DNA of 64,000 nucleotides from Pseudomonas gingeri (GCF_013385425.1 NZ_JACAQA010000017.1:59697-123696); one strand, 5' to 3'; counted from the first letter of the stretch, positions 26,701-35,238 are shown. A program made the numbers and translations. The notes: generated by a model from the sequence alone, not told the origin.

Positions 26701-27237
26701 GCGGGTACCGAAGACGATGGTGAACAGCGCCAGGATCAGCGACACCACCAGCGCCGTGTCCTGGGCGCGTACGCCCATGGCGTCGGCACCGGCACCGATC
26801 AGCAGGTTGACGCCGAGGACGATGGCTTTCAGTTGCAGGGCGATATAAGGCAGTACGCCGACCAGGCAGATCAGCGCCACGACCACCGCCAGGGATTGCG
26901 ATTTGCCATAGCGGGCGGCGATGAAGTCGGCGATGGAGGTGATGTTTTCCTGTTTGCTGATCAGCACCATCTTTTGCAGGACCCAGGGTGCGAACACCAG
27001 TAACAGCACGGGGCCCAGGTAGATCGGCAGGAACGCCCAGAGCTGGTCGGCGGCCTGGCCGACCGCGCCGAAGAAGGTCCAGCTGGTGCAATAGACGGCC
27101 AGGGACAGGCTGTACACCCAGGCCCGCACGCGTGGCGGCAGGGGCGCGCTGCGGCGGTCGCCATAAAAGGCGATGGCGAACATGATGGCCATATAGGCCA
27201 GGGCGACGGCGGCGATCAGCCCGCTGGACAGCGACAT
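23767..27237 (-). CDS. Hybrid sensor histidine kinase with sodium:solute symporter domain (MxtR-like)
   Basis: A 1,156-residue membrane kinase. Residues about 1-500 form a sodium:solute symporter-type module with many helices; a PAS domain (about 650-760) and a coiled coil follow; the H-box SHDLMQPLNAARLF (His near 805), the ATPase N-box NFLTNAFRYA (near 920) and a receiver with phosphoacceptor region LVDYHLDNGE (near 1087) complete it. CbrA has the same front end but no receiver; the size and order fit Pseudomonas MxtR, which acts with ErdR in acetate-related control. No cognate regulator is adjacent. The start is the ATG before SLSSGLIAAVAL. Confidence 0.88.
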   Translation of the reverse strand: MSLSSGLIAAVALAYMAIMFAIAFYGDRRSAPLPPRVRAWVYSLSLAVYCTSWTFFGAVGQAADQLWAFLPIYLGPVLLLVFAPWVLQKMVLISKQENITSIADFIAARYGKSQSLAVVVALICLVGVLPYIALQLKAIVLGVNLLIGAGADAMGVRAQDTALVVSLILALFTIVFGTRNLDATEHHRGMVLAIAFESLVKLFAFLAVGAFVTYGLYDGFDDLFSQAKTSALLAEYWEETVNWPSMVVQTGVAMMAIICLPRQFHVTVVENIEPQDLRLAKWVFPAYLILAALFVVPIALAGRMMLPTDVLRDSYVISLPLAQAHPSLALLAFIGGASAATGMVIVASVALSTMVSNDMLLPWLLRRQNSERPFEVFRHWMLSVRRVSIVAILLLAYVSYRLLGSTASLATIGQIAFAAVTQLAPAMLGALYWKQANRRGVFAGIAGGTFLWFYTLILPIAARSLGWSLSSFPGLAWLHGNPLNLPISPLTQGVVLSLAGNFTLFAWVSVLSRTRVSEHWQAGRFIGQELNARPSARSMLAVQIEDLLTLAARFVGEERARQSFIRFAYRQGKGFNPNQNADSDWIAHTERLLAGVLGASSTRAVVKAAIEGREMQLEDVVRIADEASEVLQFNRALLQGAIENITQGISVVDQSLRLVAWNRRYLELFNYPDGLISVGRPIADIIRYNAERGLCGPGEAEVHVARRLHWMRQGRAHTSERLFPNGRVIELIGNPMPGGGFVMSFTDITAFREAEQALTEANEGLEQRVTERTHELSQLNVALTEAKGTAEAANQSKTRFLAAVSHDLMQPLNAARLFSAALSHQDDSLSREARQLVQHLDSSLRSAEDLISDLLDISRLENGKITPNPQPFVLNELFDTLGAEFKALAQEQGMNFRVRGSRLPVNSDIKLLRRILQNFLTNAFRYAKGPVLLGVRRQGGLLSLEVWDRGPGIPEDKRQVIFEEFKRLDSHQTRAEKGLGLGLAIADGLCRVLGHRLQVRSWPGHGSVFSVSVPIARHPASEAGHSPLVNGQALSGAQVLCVDNEDSILIGMHSLLTRWGCRVSTARNREECAALLDGGLRPQLALVDYHLDNGETGTGLMTWMRTRLAEPLPGVVISADLRPETVAQVHGAGLEYLAKPVKPAALRALLSRHLPL

Positions 27238-27342
27238 GGAAACTCCCGGCAAAAGACATTCCGAGGGCAGTCCGGCCCTGGCGCTACAGTCTCGCACGAT
27301 GACCGGGCGGCGTCAGTGTCGACCAAGGTCGCAGCCCTGTTG

Positions 27343-27885
27343 CTAAGGGGCGGTGAGTGCCAACTCGATTTGTTGGTGCAGAGCTTCGACACTCAACGGC
27401 TTGTCCGCGAACAACACTCGGAACACCGTCGGTGCGACGATCAGGTCCAGCAGGCGCTCGACGCTGGGCAGCATTGCCTGCGGGTAACGATCGAGAATGA
27501 TCTGCAACTGCCCGCCGAGGATGGTGGTGCAATAACCGGTGCTGGTGCTGCATTGCACGTCACGCATCATCTGCCGGCCCGGTTCCGAGCTGATTTCATC
27601 CAGGTATTGCTCGGCCCAGGCCCGCAGGTCGCCGCGCAGGCTGCCGGTATTGGCCGGTTCGACCTCCGGGCGCATACGCGCAAATGCCACATCGGCCAAC
27701 AACACCGCCAGGTCGCCCCAGCGCCGATAGATGGTCGAAGGCGTGACCCCGGCCCGCGCCGCAATCTGCGGAACGGTCAGGCTCGCGCGGTCCTGCTCTT
27801 CGAGAAGCGCGCGGACCGCCTGATGAATCGATTCCTGCACCCGGGCACTGCGGCCGCCCGGACGTACACTTTCTTTGATCGCCAT
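27343..27885 (-). CDS. TetR family transcriptional regulator
   Basis: A 180-residue repressor with the TetR helix-turn-helix at about residues 35-60 (LTVPQIAARAGVTPSTIYRRW). The ligand domain is unassigned; a cysteine pair occurs in DVQCSTSTGYCT. It is divergent from an MFS transporter with a 90-base shared promoter region containing a large inverted repeat, the standard arrangement for local repression of an efflux pump. Confidence 0.9.
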   Translation of the reverse strand: MAIKESVRPGGRSARVQESIHQAVRALLEEQDRASLTVPQIAARAGVTPSTIYRRWGDLAVLLADVAFARMRPEVEPANTGSLRGDLRAWAEQYLDEISSEPGRQMMRDVQCSTSTGYCTTILGGQLQIILDRYPQAMLPSVERLLDLIVAPTVFRVLFADKPLSVEALHQQIELALTAP

Positions 27886-27930
27886 GCCAAAACCTTAACA
27901 CAAAGAATTTGCTTTAAGAGAAAAGCCGTA

Positions 27931-27973
27931 GCACACTCCGTAAAAGCAATATTTTAGCTTTTGTGGAGTGTGC
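27931..27973. promoter_or_regulatory. Large inverted repeat, probable TetR operator
   Basis: GCACACTCCGTAAAAGC (27931-27947) and GCTTTTGTGGAGTGTGC (27957-27973) are inverted copies with two mismatches and a 9-base A/T spacer. The right arm ends 2 bases before the MFS start codon, so binding would block both divergent genes. Confidence 0.65.
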
Positions 27974-27975
27974 CT

Positions 27976-29172
27976 ATGTCCCATCGCGCCGAAAAGCCCG
28001 TGTCCAACCGTGCCAGCCTGGTGTTTCTGTCGATCACCTTGCTGACCTTTCTGGCCGCCTCCAGCGCGCCGACCCCCCTGTACCATCTGTATCAGGAAAC
28101 CCTGCGGTTTTCCGCGGCGACCCTGACGCTGATCTTCGGGGTGTATGCCCTGAGCCTGCTGGCGGCCTTGTTGACGGTCGGTTCCTTGTCCGACCATCTG
28201 GGTCGCCGGCCGGTGATCTTTACCGCATTGCTGTTGGATATCGGCGCGATGTGGCTGTTTATCACGGCCGACAGCGTCGTGTTGCTGATCGCCGCGCGGG
28301 CGCTGCAAGGTTTTGCCACCGGCATGGCCACCAGCGTACTGGGTGCGTCCCTGCTGGACAACGACAACCGCAAGGGGCCGTTGATCAACAGTATCGCGCC
28401 TTTGCTGGGCATGGCCTGCGGGGGCCTAGGTTCCGGTTTGCTGGTGGAGTTCGCGCCACACCCCATGCAGTTGGTGTACTGGATTCTGTTCGGCCTGCTG
28501 GTGGTGCAGGCGGCGACTGTCTGGCGCTTGCCGGAAACGGTCAGCGCGCAGCCGGGCGCGCTGGCCTCGTTGCGTCCGACCCTGCATGTACCGCCGCAAG
28601 CGCGCAAGGCCCTGTGGATCGCCTTGCCGGTGGACGTCGCGGTCTGGGCCATGGGCGGTTTCTACCTGTCCCTCGCGCCTTCGCTGGTACGCGCCGCGAC
28701 CGGCTCGACGTCCAACCTGATCGGTGGCGTGCTGGTGGCAATCCTGACCCTCAGCGGCGCGTTGACGATCTTCACCTTGCGCGATCGCCCGGCGCAAAAA
28801 ATCCTGCGCCTGGGGGCCGTGCTGCTGGCCATTGGCGTCAGTCTGATTCTGCTGGCGGTGCACAGCGCCAGTCTCCCGCTGTTTCTCTTCGCCACCTTGG
28901 TCGCGGGGGGCGGTTTCGGCTCGGGTTTCCTCGGCGCGCTGCGCAGCGTGGTGCCGCTGGCCTTGCCCCATGAACGGGCAGGGCTGATGTCGGCTTTTTA
29001 TGCGCTGAGCTACCTGGCGTTCTGTCTGCCGGCGTTGTTGGCGGGCAACCTGAGTCACAGCCTGGGCTTGATCGCCACGACCGACGGCTATGGCGTGATG
29101 TTGATCGGGCTGTCGCTCGGAGCCTTGCTGATGTTGCTGTGGCGCCGCCCGGCGCGGGACCTGGTGGCCTGA
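27976..29172 (+). CDS. MFS transporter (drug efflux type)
   Basis: A 398-residue twelve-helix transporter. The loop 2-3 signature is GSLSDHLGRRPVIF, and motif C-like sequence around GMACGGLGSGLLVEF supports an antiporter. The start ATG at 27976 follows directly after the inverted repeat; a fragment MWSVP upstream would read through that site and is unlikely to be translated. It is divergent from the TetR gene, so drug or metabolite export under TetR control is the natural reading. Confidence 0.87.
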   Translation: MSHRAEKPVSNRASLVFLSITLLTFLAASSAPTPLYHLYQETLRFSAATLTLIFGVYALSLLAALLTVGSLSDHLGRRPVIFTALLLDIGAMWLFITADSVVLLIAARALQGFATGMATSVLGASLLDNDNRKGPLINSIAPLLGMACGGLGSGLLVEFAPHPMQLVYWILFGLLVVQAATVWRLPETVSAQPGALASLRPTLHVPPQARKALWIALPVDVAVWAMGGFYLSLAPSLVRAATGSTSNLIGGVLVAILTLSGALTIFTLRDRPAQKILRLGAVLLAIGVSLILLAVHSASLPLFLFATLVAGGGFGSGFLGALRSVVPLALPHERAGLMSAFYALSYLAFCLPALLAGNLSHSLGLIATTDGYGVMLIGLSLGALLMLLWRRPARDLVA

Positions 29173-29261
29173 GCCGGTCGGCCGGCTGATCGGTTATTGC
29201 AAGATCGACGGCGGGGTGCTGGTCAGACTGGGGTCTTTTACCGGAAGGATCACGGTGCTCA

Positions 29262-30026
29262 ATGACGACTCCCACACGCTCAGGCATCCGGACGCCCTTG
29301 CCGACGTCCACCCAGCTTGCCCTGCGGCTCCAGTCGGCGGATCTGACACAAATGCTCGGTCTGTTGCAGGAGGTGGCCTGGCAGCCGTTGTCCGCTCAGG
29401 CCCGTTTGTTCCTGCAACCCGAGAGTCTGTTCGGCTTGCATCAATTGCTTTGCCATGTGCTGCCCTCGCGGCGAATGCGGCCCCAGGGTTCGGTGCCCAT
29501 GGCCTTCGCCTTGCAGACCCTCAGGCAGGCGCTGTTGCAAGAGCCTGATCCGCGGCGCCGGGTCGAGTTGGCCCATGACTGCGTCGATGTGCTGCTGCTA
29601 AGGACCCAGGGGGTGTGGATCGGCAAGCGGATTGCCCAACTGCATGGGCTGGAGGCGATGGATATCGCGACCCAGGGGTTTATCGAACTGATCCAGACCA
29701 GTGCGGCGATTCTCCGCGATCATGCCTTTATCATGGTGCGCCTGGGTGTCGGTGGCGGTTGGTTCGGGCGAGAAACCGGCGTCGCTGCGAAATTGGGCAG
29801 GGCGGGGGTCTATGGTTCCGGTGGGCATATCAACCGCGCGCGTTTTGCGATTTTGCGCAGCGCGTTGGTGCGTGGCGATGAAATCAAACGGCCAGTGCCG
29901 GGTAAGGAGCCGGTGCTGGATGCCGCGTGGTTGCGCAGGGAGGCTCAGCTGGATCTTTATCGTTTGGAGCAAGAGGCGGATGAATACGGTCATTGTGGGG
30001 GCGGAGCTTACCCGCGAAGCTTTTAG
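29262..30026 (+). CDS. Hypothetical protein whose 3' end runs into a REP element
   Basis: A 254-residue soluble protein with leucine-rich helices early (LQSADLTQMLGLLQEVAWQ) and a glycine-rich middle (VRLGVGGGWFGRE, AGVYGSGGHINRAR). No family recognised. GGAAGGA lies about 15 bases before the ATG. The last ten or so residues (GGGAYPRSF) are encoded by the first arm of a REP repeat, and the stop codon is inside it, so the original C-terminus may have been replaced when the repeat inserted. It faces the AraC-type gene. Confidence 0.6.
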   Translation: MTTPTRSGIRTPLPTSTQLALRLQSADLTQMLGLLQEVAWQPLSAQARLFLQPESLFGLHQLLCHVLPSRRMRPQGSVPMAFALQTLRQALLQEPDPRRRVELAHDCVDVLLLRTQGVWIGKRIAQLHGLEAMDIATQGFIELIQTSAAILRDHAFIMVRLGVGGGWFGRETGVAAKLGRAGVYGSGGHINRARFAILRSALVRGDEIKRPVPGKEPVLDAAWLRREAQLDLYRLEQEADEYGHCGGGAYPRSF

Positions 30027-30066
30027 CGTTCTTACGGGCCTCTTCGCGAGCAAGCTCTGCTCCCAC
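29995..30066. repeat. REP pair (REPIN-like)
   Basis: Inverted arms GTGGGGGCGGAGCTTACCCG and the matching GAGCAAGCTCTGCTCCCAC, with an inner GCGAAGC/TTCGCG region. It covers the 3' end of the preceding gene. Confidence 0.8.
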
Positions 30067-30089
30067 AAGGACCGCGTGGCAACAGGTTC

Positions 30090-31052
30090 TCAGGTTTGGC
30101 GCCCGGCAAACTGCGCCCGATAAGCCGACGGGGAAATCCGTAGCGAGGCCTGGAAATGCTGGCGTAACGACAGGGCCGTGCCGAACCCCGCTTCCAGGGC
30201 AATGGCTTCAATACCCTGGGCGCTGCTTTCCAGCAGTCGCTGGGCATGACTCAAACGTTGCCCCAGCAGCCACTGGCCGACAGTGGTCCCCGTCAGTTGC
30301 TTGAAGTGCCGGGTGAATGAGCGGCGACTCATCGCTACCCGATCCGCCAGTTCATCCAGGGAGTGACTCCGGGTGAAGTTGTGCCCGAGCCATTGCAGCA
30401 GTTGCCCCAGGCGATCCTGCTCGCCGGCCAGGGGCAGGGGCCGCTCGATAAACTGCGCCTGGCCACCCGAACGATGGGGCGCGACCACCAGCCGCCGGGC
30501 CACCTTGTGCGTGACTTCGGCCCCGCACAGTTGCTGCATCAGGTACAGGCAGCAATCCAGGCCGGCGGCAGTGCCGGCCGAGGTCAGCAAGTGCTCGGAC
30601 TCGGCATATAGCACGTCGGCATCCAGCAGCACCCGAGGGTATTTGCGGGCGAAGGTCGCGGCCCAATTCCAATGGGTGGTGGCCTTGCGTCCGTCCAGCA
30701 GGCCGGCTTCAGCAAGAACAAAGGCTCCCAGGCACAGGCCGACGATCCGCGTGCCTTCGCCGTGTGCCTGGCGCAGTGCTTCCAGCAACGGCTCGGGCGG
30801 CCGCTCCTCGGTGTCGCGCCAGGACGGCATGATGATCACGTCGGCCTGGCTGAGCACCTCAAGCCCATGATGAACCTGGATATCGAAACCCGCCGAGGTA
30901 ATCAGTGGACCAGGCTCGAAGCCGCAGACCTTCAGGGAAAAGCGTGGCATCTCGATGCCTTCGCGCTGCTCGGCGAATACCAGCGTCGGTACGGATAAAT
31001 GAAAAGGGCTGATGTCGTTGAAGGCGATTACGGCGACATGGATCGTGGTCAT
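30090..31052 (-). CDS. GlxA family AraC-type regulator with DJ-1/PfpI-like domain
   Basis: A 320-residue regulator. Residues 1-180 are a DJ-1/PfpI (class I amidotransferase-like) sensor domain with the nucleophile-position block VGLCLGAFVLAEAG; residues about 215-315 are a double helix-turn-helix AraC domain (LADRVAMSRRSFTRHFKQL and EAGFGTALSLRQHF). Such regulators often answer to small nitrogen compounds. It is divergent from a cupin gene 125 bases away, its likely target. Confidence 0.9.
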   Translation of the reverse strand: MTTIHVAVIAFNDISPFHLSVPTLVFAEQREGIEMPRFSLKVCGFEPGPLITSAGFDIQVHHGLEVLSQADVIIMPSWRDTEERPPEPLLEALRQAHGEGTRIVGLCLGAFVLAEAGLLDGRKATTHWNWAATFARKYPRVLLDADVLYAESEHLLTSAGTAAGLDCCLYLMQQLCGAEVTHKVARRLVVAPHRSGGQAQFIERPLPLAGEQDRLGQLLQWLGHNFTRSHSLDELADRVAMSRRSFTRHFKQLTGTTVGQWLLGQRLSHAQRLLESSAQGIEAIALEAGFGTALSLRQHFQASLRISPSAYRAQFAGRQT

Positions 31053-31176
31053 CGACTGTGTACTCGGGGCAGCGATTTGGCCTGATCTTATCGAAGATTA
31101 TCTTTCGGGCCACTTATTAATGTGTGGATCACGGGCAATCATGAGTGCTCGACCATCCCCATCAAGGACCCCGCCC

Positions 31177-31488
31177 ATGGCGATTATCCGCAGCGCAGAC
31201 TTCACCGGCAGCCGTCCCTGGGCGGCACTGGACATCGCCAGCATGAACGGCATCAGCACCCGCCTGCATTGGACCGACCAGCCCTATATCTGGCACGTCA
31301 ATGATGGGCAGGAGGTGTTTGTGGTGCTCGATGGTCGGGTCCGCATGCGTTATCGCAATGACGGGATCGAGCAGGCCGTCATGTTGGAAGTCGGCGATAT
31401 TTTCTACGCCGACATCGGTTGTGAGCACCTGGCCGAACCCTTGGGCGAGGCACGGGTGCTGGTGATCGAAACCGAAGGCAGTCCATGA
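31177..31488 (+). CDS. Small single-domain cupin protein
   Basis: A 103-residue protein forming one cupin barrel: WHVNDGQEVFVVLDGRVRMR (strand pair with histidine and glutamate) and VGDIFYADIGCEHLAEP (second motif with histidine). These give a possible metal site but not a reaction. AAGGACC precedes the ATG. It is divergent from the GlxA-type regulator and followed by a transporter gene 106 bases later. Confidence 0.8.
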   Translation: MAIIRSADFTGSRPWAALDIASMNGISTRLHWTDQPYIWHVNDGQEVFVVLDGRVRMRYRNDGIEQAVMLEVGDIFYADIGCEHLAEPLGEARVLVIETEGSP

Positions 31489-31593
31489 CAGCTTATCTAT
31501 AAAACAGATAACAGTTAGAGAAATTACCCGTTATATGGATATTCTATCCGGTTCTATGATGACTGCAACCTCACCCGAGGACAGGAGTCAGTC

Positions 31594-32748
31594 ATGCAAC
31601 CGTGCCCCAATAGCGTCAAACCCGGAATCCGGCCTTTAGGCCACCTTCAGCACCCTCGTGAAGTCATTCGCCAGTTCACCCCCAACTGGTTCGCCGCCAC
31701 CATGGGCACCGGTGTCCTGGCGCTGGCCCTGGCCCAGTTGCCGGTCGAAGTCCCGGGCCAGCGCGCCTTCGCCGAAGGCTTGTGGCTGTTCAATATCCTG
31801 CTGTTCGTCGTATTCAGCCTGCTCTACGGCGCGCGTTGGGTATTGTTCTTCCATGAGGCGCGGCGGATTTTCGGGCATTCCACGGTCTCGATGTTCTTCG
31901 GCACCATTCCCATGGGGCTGGCGACCATCATCAATGGTTTCCTGCTGTTCGGCGTGCCACGCTGGGGCGACAGCGCGGTGCAGGTCGCCGAGGTGCTGTG
32001 GTGGATCGACGTGGCCATGTCCCTGGCCTGCGGCGTGCTGATTCCCTACCTGATGTTCACCCGCCAGGAGCACAGCATCGACCAGATGACCGCGGTCTGG
32101 CTGTTGCCGGTGGTGGCTGCGGAAGTGGCGGCGGCCAGCGGTGGCCTGCTGGCGCCGCACCTGCTCGATACCCCTATGCAGTTCAACGTGTTGATCACCA
32201 GCTATGTGCTCTGGGCGTTCTCGGTGCCGGTGGCGTTCAGCATCCTGGTGATCCTGCTGTTGCGCATGGCCTTGCACAAGTTGCCCCATGAAAACATGGC
32301 GGCCTCGAGCTGGCTGGCGCTGGGCCCGATCGGGACCGGGGCCTTGGGCATGCTGGTGCTGGGCGCGGACTCGCCGGCGATTTTCGCCGCCAACGGCTTC
32401 GCCGGCATCGGTGAAATCGCCAGCGGGCTGGGCCTGCTCGCCGGGATTATCCTCTGGGGCTTCGGCCTGTGGTGGATGCTGATGGCGGTGCTGATCACCC
32501 TGCGTTACCTGCGTCGGGGCATCCCGTTCAACCTCGGCTGGTGGGGCTACACCTTCCCCCTGGGCGTCTACTCCCTGGCCACCTTGAAATTGGGCAGCAC
32601 CTTGCACCTGGGCTTTTTCAGTGGTTTCGGCCTGGTGCTGGTGGCGTTGCTGGCGGTGCTCTGGCTGATTGTCGGTTCGAAAACCCTGCGCGGTGCCTAT
32701 AAAGGCGAGCTTTTTGTTTCGCCTTGCCTGGCAGGAATAGCGAAATAG
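31594..32748 (+). CDS. TDT family (SLAC1/TehA-like) transporter
   Basis: A 384-residue ten-helix membrane protein of the tellurite-resistance/dicarboxylate transporter family. The opening NWFAATMGTGVLALALAQLP is the TDT signature of the first helix, and GWWGYTFPLGVYSLAT is the late conserved block. Family members carry C4-dicarboxylates, sulfite or anions; the substrate here is unknown. AGGAG sits 7-8 bases before the start. It stands alone on its strand between the cupin and the flippase-acyltransferase gene. Confidence 0.88.
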   Translation: MQPCPNSVKPGIRPLGHLQHPREVIRQFTPNWFAATMGTGVLALALAQLPVEVPGQRAFAEGLWLFNILLFVVFSLLYGARWVLFFHEARRIFGHSTVSMFFGTIPMGLATIINGFLLFGVPRWGDSAVQVAEVLWWIDVAMSLACGVLIPYLMFTRQEHSIDQMTAVWLLPVVAAEVAAASGGLLAPHLLDTPMQFNVLITSYVLWAFSVPVAFSILVILLLRMALHKLPHENMAASSWLALGPIGTGALGMLVLGADSPAIFAANGFAGIGEIASGLGLLAGIILWGFGLWWMLMAVLITLRYLRRGIPFNLGWWGYTFPLGVYSLATLKLGSTLHLGFFSGFGLVLVALLAVLWLIVGSKTLRGAYKGELFVSPCLAGIAK

Positions 32749-32839
32749 TTGCCTGATTTTAGGTAAGGTTGTGGCCCGGGGGTGGTGATCCGCCTTCCAA
32801 CAAGAAAGCCGCTCTCGGCGCCACTCAGGTACAGGGAAG

Positions 32840-34717
32840 ATGAGTCACCCCTCACAGTTCAGCCTGCTGCGTACACGACGTTTCCTGCCGTTCTTCGTCA
32901 CGCAGTCCCTCGGTGCGTTCAACGACAATCTGTTCAAGCAGTCGTTGATCCTTGCCATCCTCTACAAGCTGGCCCTCACGGGTGATCGCGGTATCTGGGT
33001 CAACCTCTGTGCCTTGCTGTTCATCCTGCCGTTCTTCCTGTTCTCGGCTCTCGCCGGCCAGTTCGGCGAGAAGTTCGCCAAGGACGCGCTGATTCGGGTG
33101 ATCAAGCTGGGTGAGATCGTGATCATGGCGGTGGGTGCCGTGGGCTTTGTCTTCGATCACCTGTCGCTGATGCTGGTGACGCTGTTCGCCATGGGCACCC
33201 ACTCGGCGCTGTTCGGCCCGGTCAAATATTCGATCCTGCCCCAGGCCCTGGCAGAAGACGAACTGGTGGGTGGCAACGGCCTGGTGGAAATGGGCACCTT
33301 CCTGGCGATCCTGGCGGGGACCATCGGTGCCGGGGTGATGATGTCCTCGGCGCACTACGCGCCTATCGTCTCCAGCGCCATTGTGCTGGTGGCGGTGCTC
33401 GGCTACCTGGCCAGCCGCGGCATTCCGCGGGCGGCGGCGGCGAGCCCGCAACTGCGTTTGAACTGGAATATCTTCAGCCAGTCCTGGGCCACCTTGCGCC
33501 TGGGTTTGGGGCAGACGCCCGCCGTGTCGCGCTCGATTGTCGGCAACTCCTGGTTCTGGTTCGTCGGGGCGATCTACCTGACGCAGATCCCGGCGTACGC
33601 CAAGGAGTGGCTGTACGGCGATGAAACCGTGGTGACGCTGATCCTCACGGTGTTCTCGGTGGGGATTGCCGCCGGTTCCATGCTTTGCGAGCGCTTGTCA
33701 GGGCGCAAGGTGGAAATCGGCCTGGTGCCTTTCGGCTCGTTCGGCCTGACGCTGTTCGGCCTGTTGCTGTGGTGGCATTCGGGCAATCTGCCGCAGAACG
33801 TGCAGGCCAACGACTGGCTGGCGATCCTCGGTTATCACCAGGCCTGGTGGGTGCTGGTGGATATCCTCGGGCTGGGGGTGTTCGGCGGTTTCTACATCGT
33901 GCCGCTGTATGCCCTGATCCAGTCGCGCACCGCCGAGAACGAGCGGGCCCGGGTGATTGCCGCCAACAACATCCTCAACGCGCTGTTCATGGTGGTCTCG
34001 GCGATTGTCTCGATCCTGCTGTTGAGTGTGGCGAAGCTGTCGATCCCCGAGTTGTTCCTGGTGGTGTCGGTGATGAATATCGCGGTCAACACCTATATCT
34101 TCAAGATCGTGCCCGAGTTCAGCATGCGTTTCATGATCTGGCTGCTCAGCCATTCCATGTACCGCGTCGAGCACCGCAACCTGGACTTGATCCCCGATGA
34201 GGGGGCGGCCTTGCTGGTCTGCAACCATGTGTCGTTTGTCGATGCGTTGCTGATCGGCGGCGCGGTACGGCGGCCGATTCGCTTCGTGATGTATTACAAG
34301 ATCTACCGCTTGCCGGTGCTCAACTTTATCTTCCGCACGGCCGGGGCGATTCCGATTGCCGGGCGCAGCGAAGACCTGGAGATCTACGAGCGCGCATTCC
34401 GCAAGATCGCCGAGTACCTGAAGGAAGGGGAATTGGTGTGCATCTTCCCTGAGGGCAAGCTGACCACCGACGGTGAGATCAACGAGTTCAAGGGCGGCAT
34501 GACCCGCGTGCTGGAGGAGACCCCGGTGCCGGTGATTCCGCTGGCGTTGCAAGGCTTGTGGGGCAGTTTCTTCAGCCGTGATCCGGCCAAGGGCTTGTTC
34601 CGCCGGTTGTGGTCGCGGGTGACCCTGGTGGCGGGGACGCCGGTCGGGGCCGAGGTGGCGGTGCCGGAGCAATTGCGTGAACAGGTGTTGCAATTGCGCG
34701 GAATGGTGCACCGGTAG
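32840..34717 (+). CDS. MFS flippase fused to acylglycerophosphate acyltransferase (LplT-Aas-like)
   Basis: A 625-residue fusion. Residues 1 to about 420 are an MFS transporter of the LplT type (FFVTQSLGAFNDNLFKQSL); the rest is a PlsC-type acyltransferase with the HX4D motif in CNHVSFVDALL and the glycerolipid-binding FPEGKLTTDGE. Together they can import lysophospholipid and re-acylate it at the inner membrane. E. coli has a flippase gene and a longer Aas with an acyl-ACP synthetase domain; that third domain is absent here. A REP follows 6 bases after the stop. Confidence 0.9.
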   Translation: MSHPSQFSLLRTRRFLPFFVTQSLGAFNDNLFKQSLILAILYKLALTGDRGIWVNLCALLFILPFFLFSALAGQFGEKFAKDALIRVIKLGEIVIMAVGAVGFVFDHLSLMLVTLFAMGTHSALFGPVKYSILPQALAEDELVGGNGLVEMGTFLAILAGTIGAGVMMSSAHYAPIVSSAIVLVAVLGYLASRGIPRAAAASPQLRLNWNIFSQSWATLRLGLGQTPAVSRSIVGNSWFWFVGAIYLTQIPAYAKEWLYGDETVVTLILTVFSVGIAAGSMLCERLSGRKVEIGLVPFGSFGLTLFGLLLWWHSGNLPQNVQANDWLAILGYHQAWWVLVDILGLGVFGGFYIVPLYALIQSRTAENERARVIAANNILNALFMVVSAIVSILLLSVAKLSIPELFLVVSVMNIAVNTYIFKIVPEFSMRFMIWLLSHSMYRVEHRNLDLIPDEGAALLVCNHVSFVDALLIGGAVRRPIRFVMYYKIYRLPVLNFIFRTAGAIPIAGRSEDLEIYERAFRKIAEYLKEGELVCIFPEGKLTTDGEINEFKGGMTRVLEETPVPVIPLALQGLWGSFFSRDPAKGLFRRLWSRVTLVAGTPVGAEVAVPEQLREQVLQLRGMVHR

Positions 34718-34723
34718 GCGAGT

Positions 34724-34776
34724 GTGGGAGCGGAGCTTGCCCGCGAAGCTTTTTGGCGGCTTCGCGGGCCTCCCAC
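34724..34776. repeat. REP hairpin
   Basis: GTGGGAGCGGAGCTTGCCCG with its inverted partner ending GCCTCCCAC, placed between two convergent genes; the inner stem is CCGCGAAGC/GCTTCGCGG. Confidence 0.85.
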
Positions 34777-34804
34777 AAGGGGGCGTGTTGAGTCGAGCAG
34801 AGTG

Positions 34805-35122
34805 TCAGGCGGCCGAGACTTTCAGGCCGATCAACCCGGCAATGATCAAGCCCACGCTCGCCAAGCGGAACAACGCCATGGACTCACCGAACAGGATGAT
34901 CCCGGCGATCACCGTGCCCACCGCGCCGACGCCGGTCCAGATCGCATAGGCGGTGCCCAGGGGCAATTCCTTCATGGCCAGGCCCAGCAGGCCGAGGCTG
35001 ACAGCCATGGCTGCAACGGTAAGTGCGGTGGGGAGCGGGCGGCAGAAGCCGTCGGTGTACTTGAGGCCAACGGCCCAGCCGACTTCGAACAGCCCGGCGA
35101 AAAACAGAATGATCCAGGACAT
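34805..35122 (-). CDS. sugE: Small multidrug resistance family guanidinium exporter
   Basis: A 105-residue four-helix SMR protein (MSWIILFFAGLFEVGWAVGL). The essential glutamate lies in the first helix (LFEVGWA) and the block LGTAYAIWTGVGAVGT is typical of the SugE/Gdx subgroup, which exports guanidinium in exchange for protons rather than broad drugs. I start at MSW, after GGAGG, rather than four codons earlier. The guanidine-II riboswitch immediately upstream strongly supports the guanidinium role. Confidence 0.94.
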   Translation of the reverse strand: MSWIILFFAGLFEVGWAVGLKYTDGFCRPLPTALTVAAMAVSLGLLGLAMKELPLGTAYAIWTGVGAVGTVIAGIILFGESMALFRLASVGLIIAGLIGLKVSAA

Positions 35123-35192
35123 GAAAACCTCCATCTATGGATGGGGTCGTCCCCGGATGGATACCGCGCTCAAGCCGCAAGGTCGTCCCTGC
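35123..35192 (-). promoter_or_regulatory. Guanidine-II (mini-ykkC) riboswitch
   Basis: On the minus strand two hairpins with ACGA loops occur: GCAGGGACGACCTTGC (35192-35177, 6-bp stem) and GGGGACGACCCC (35154-35143, 4-bp stem), 22 bases apart, followed by the TGGAGG ribosome binding site of sugE. Two ACGR-loop hairpins before a SugE-type gene define this class; guanidine binding frees the ribosome site. Confidence 0.92.
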
Positions 35193-35238
35193 GCTGCGCA
35201 CTATAGTGCCCATTCTTGTCCGGTGGATCAAGTTTCCT

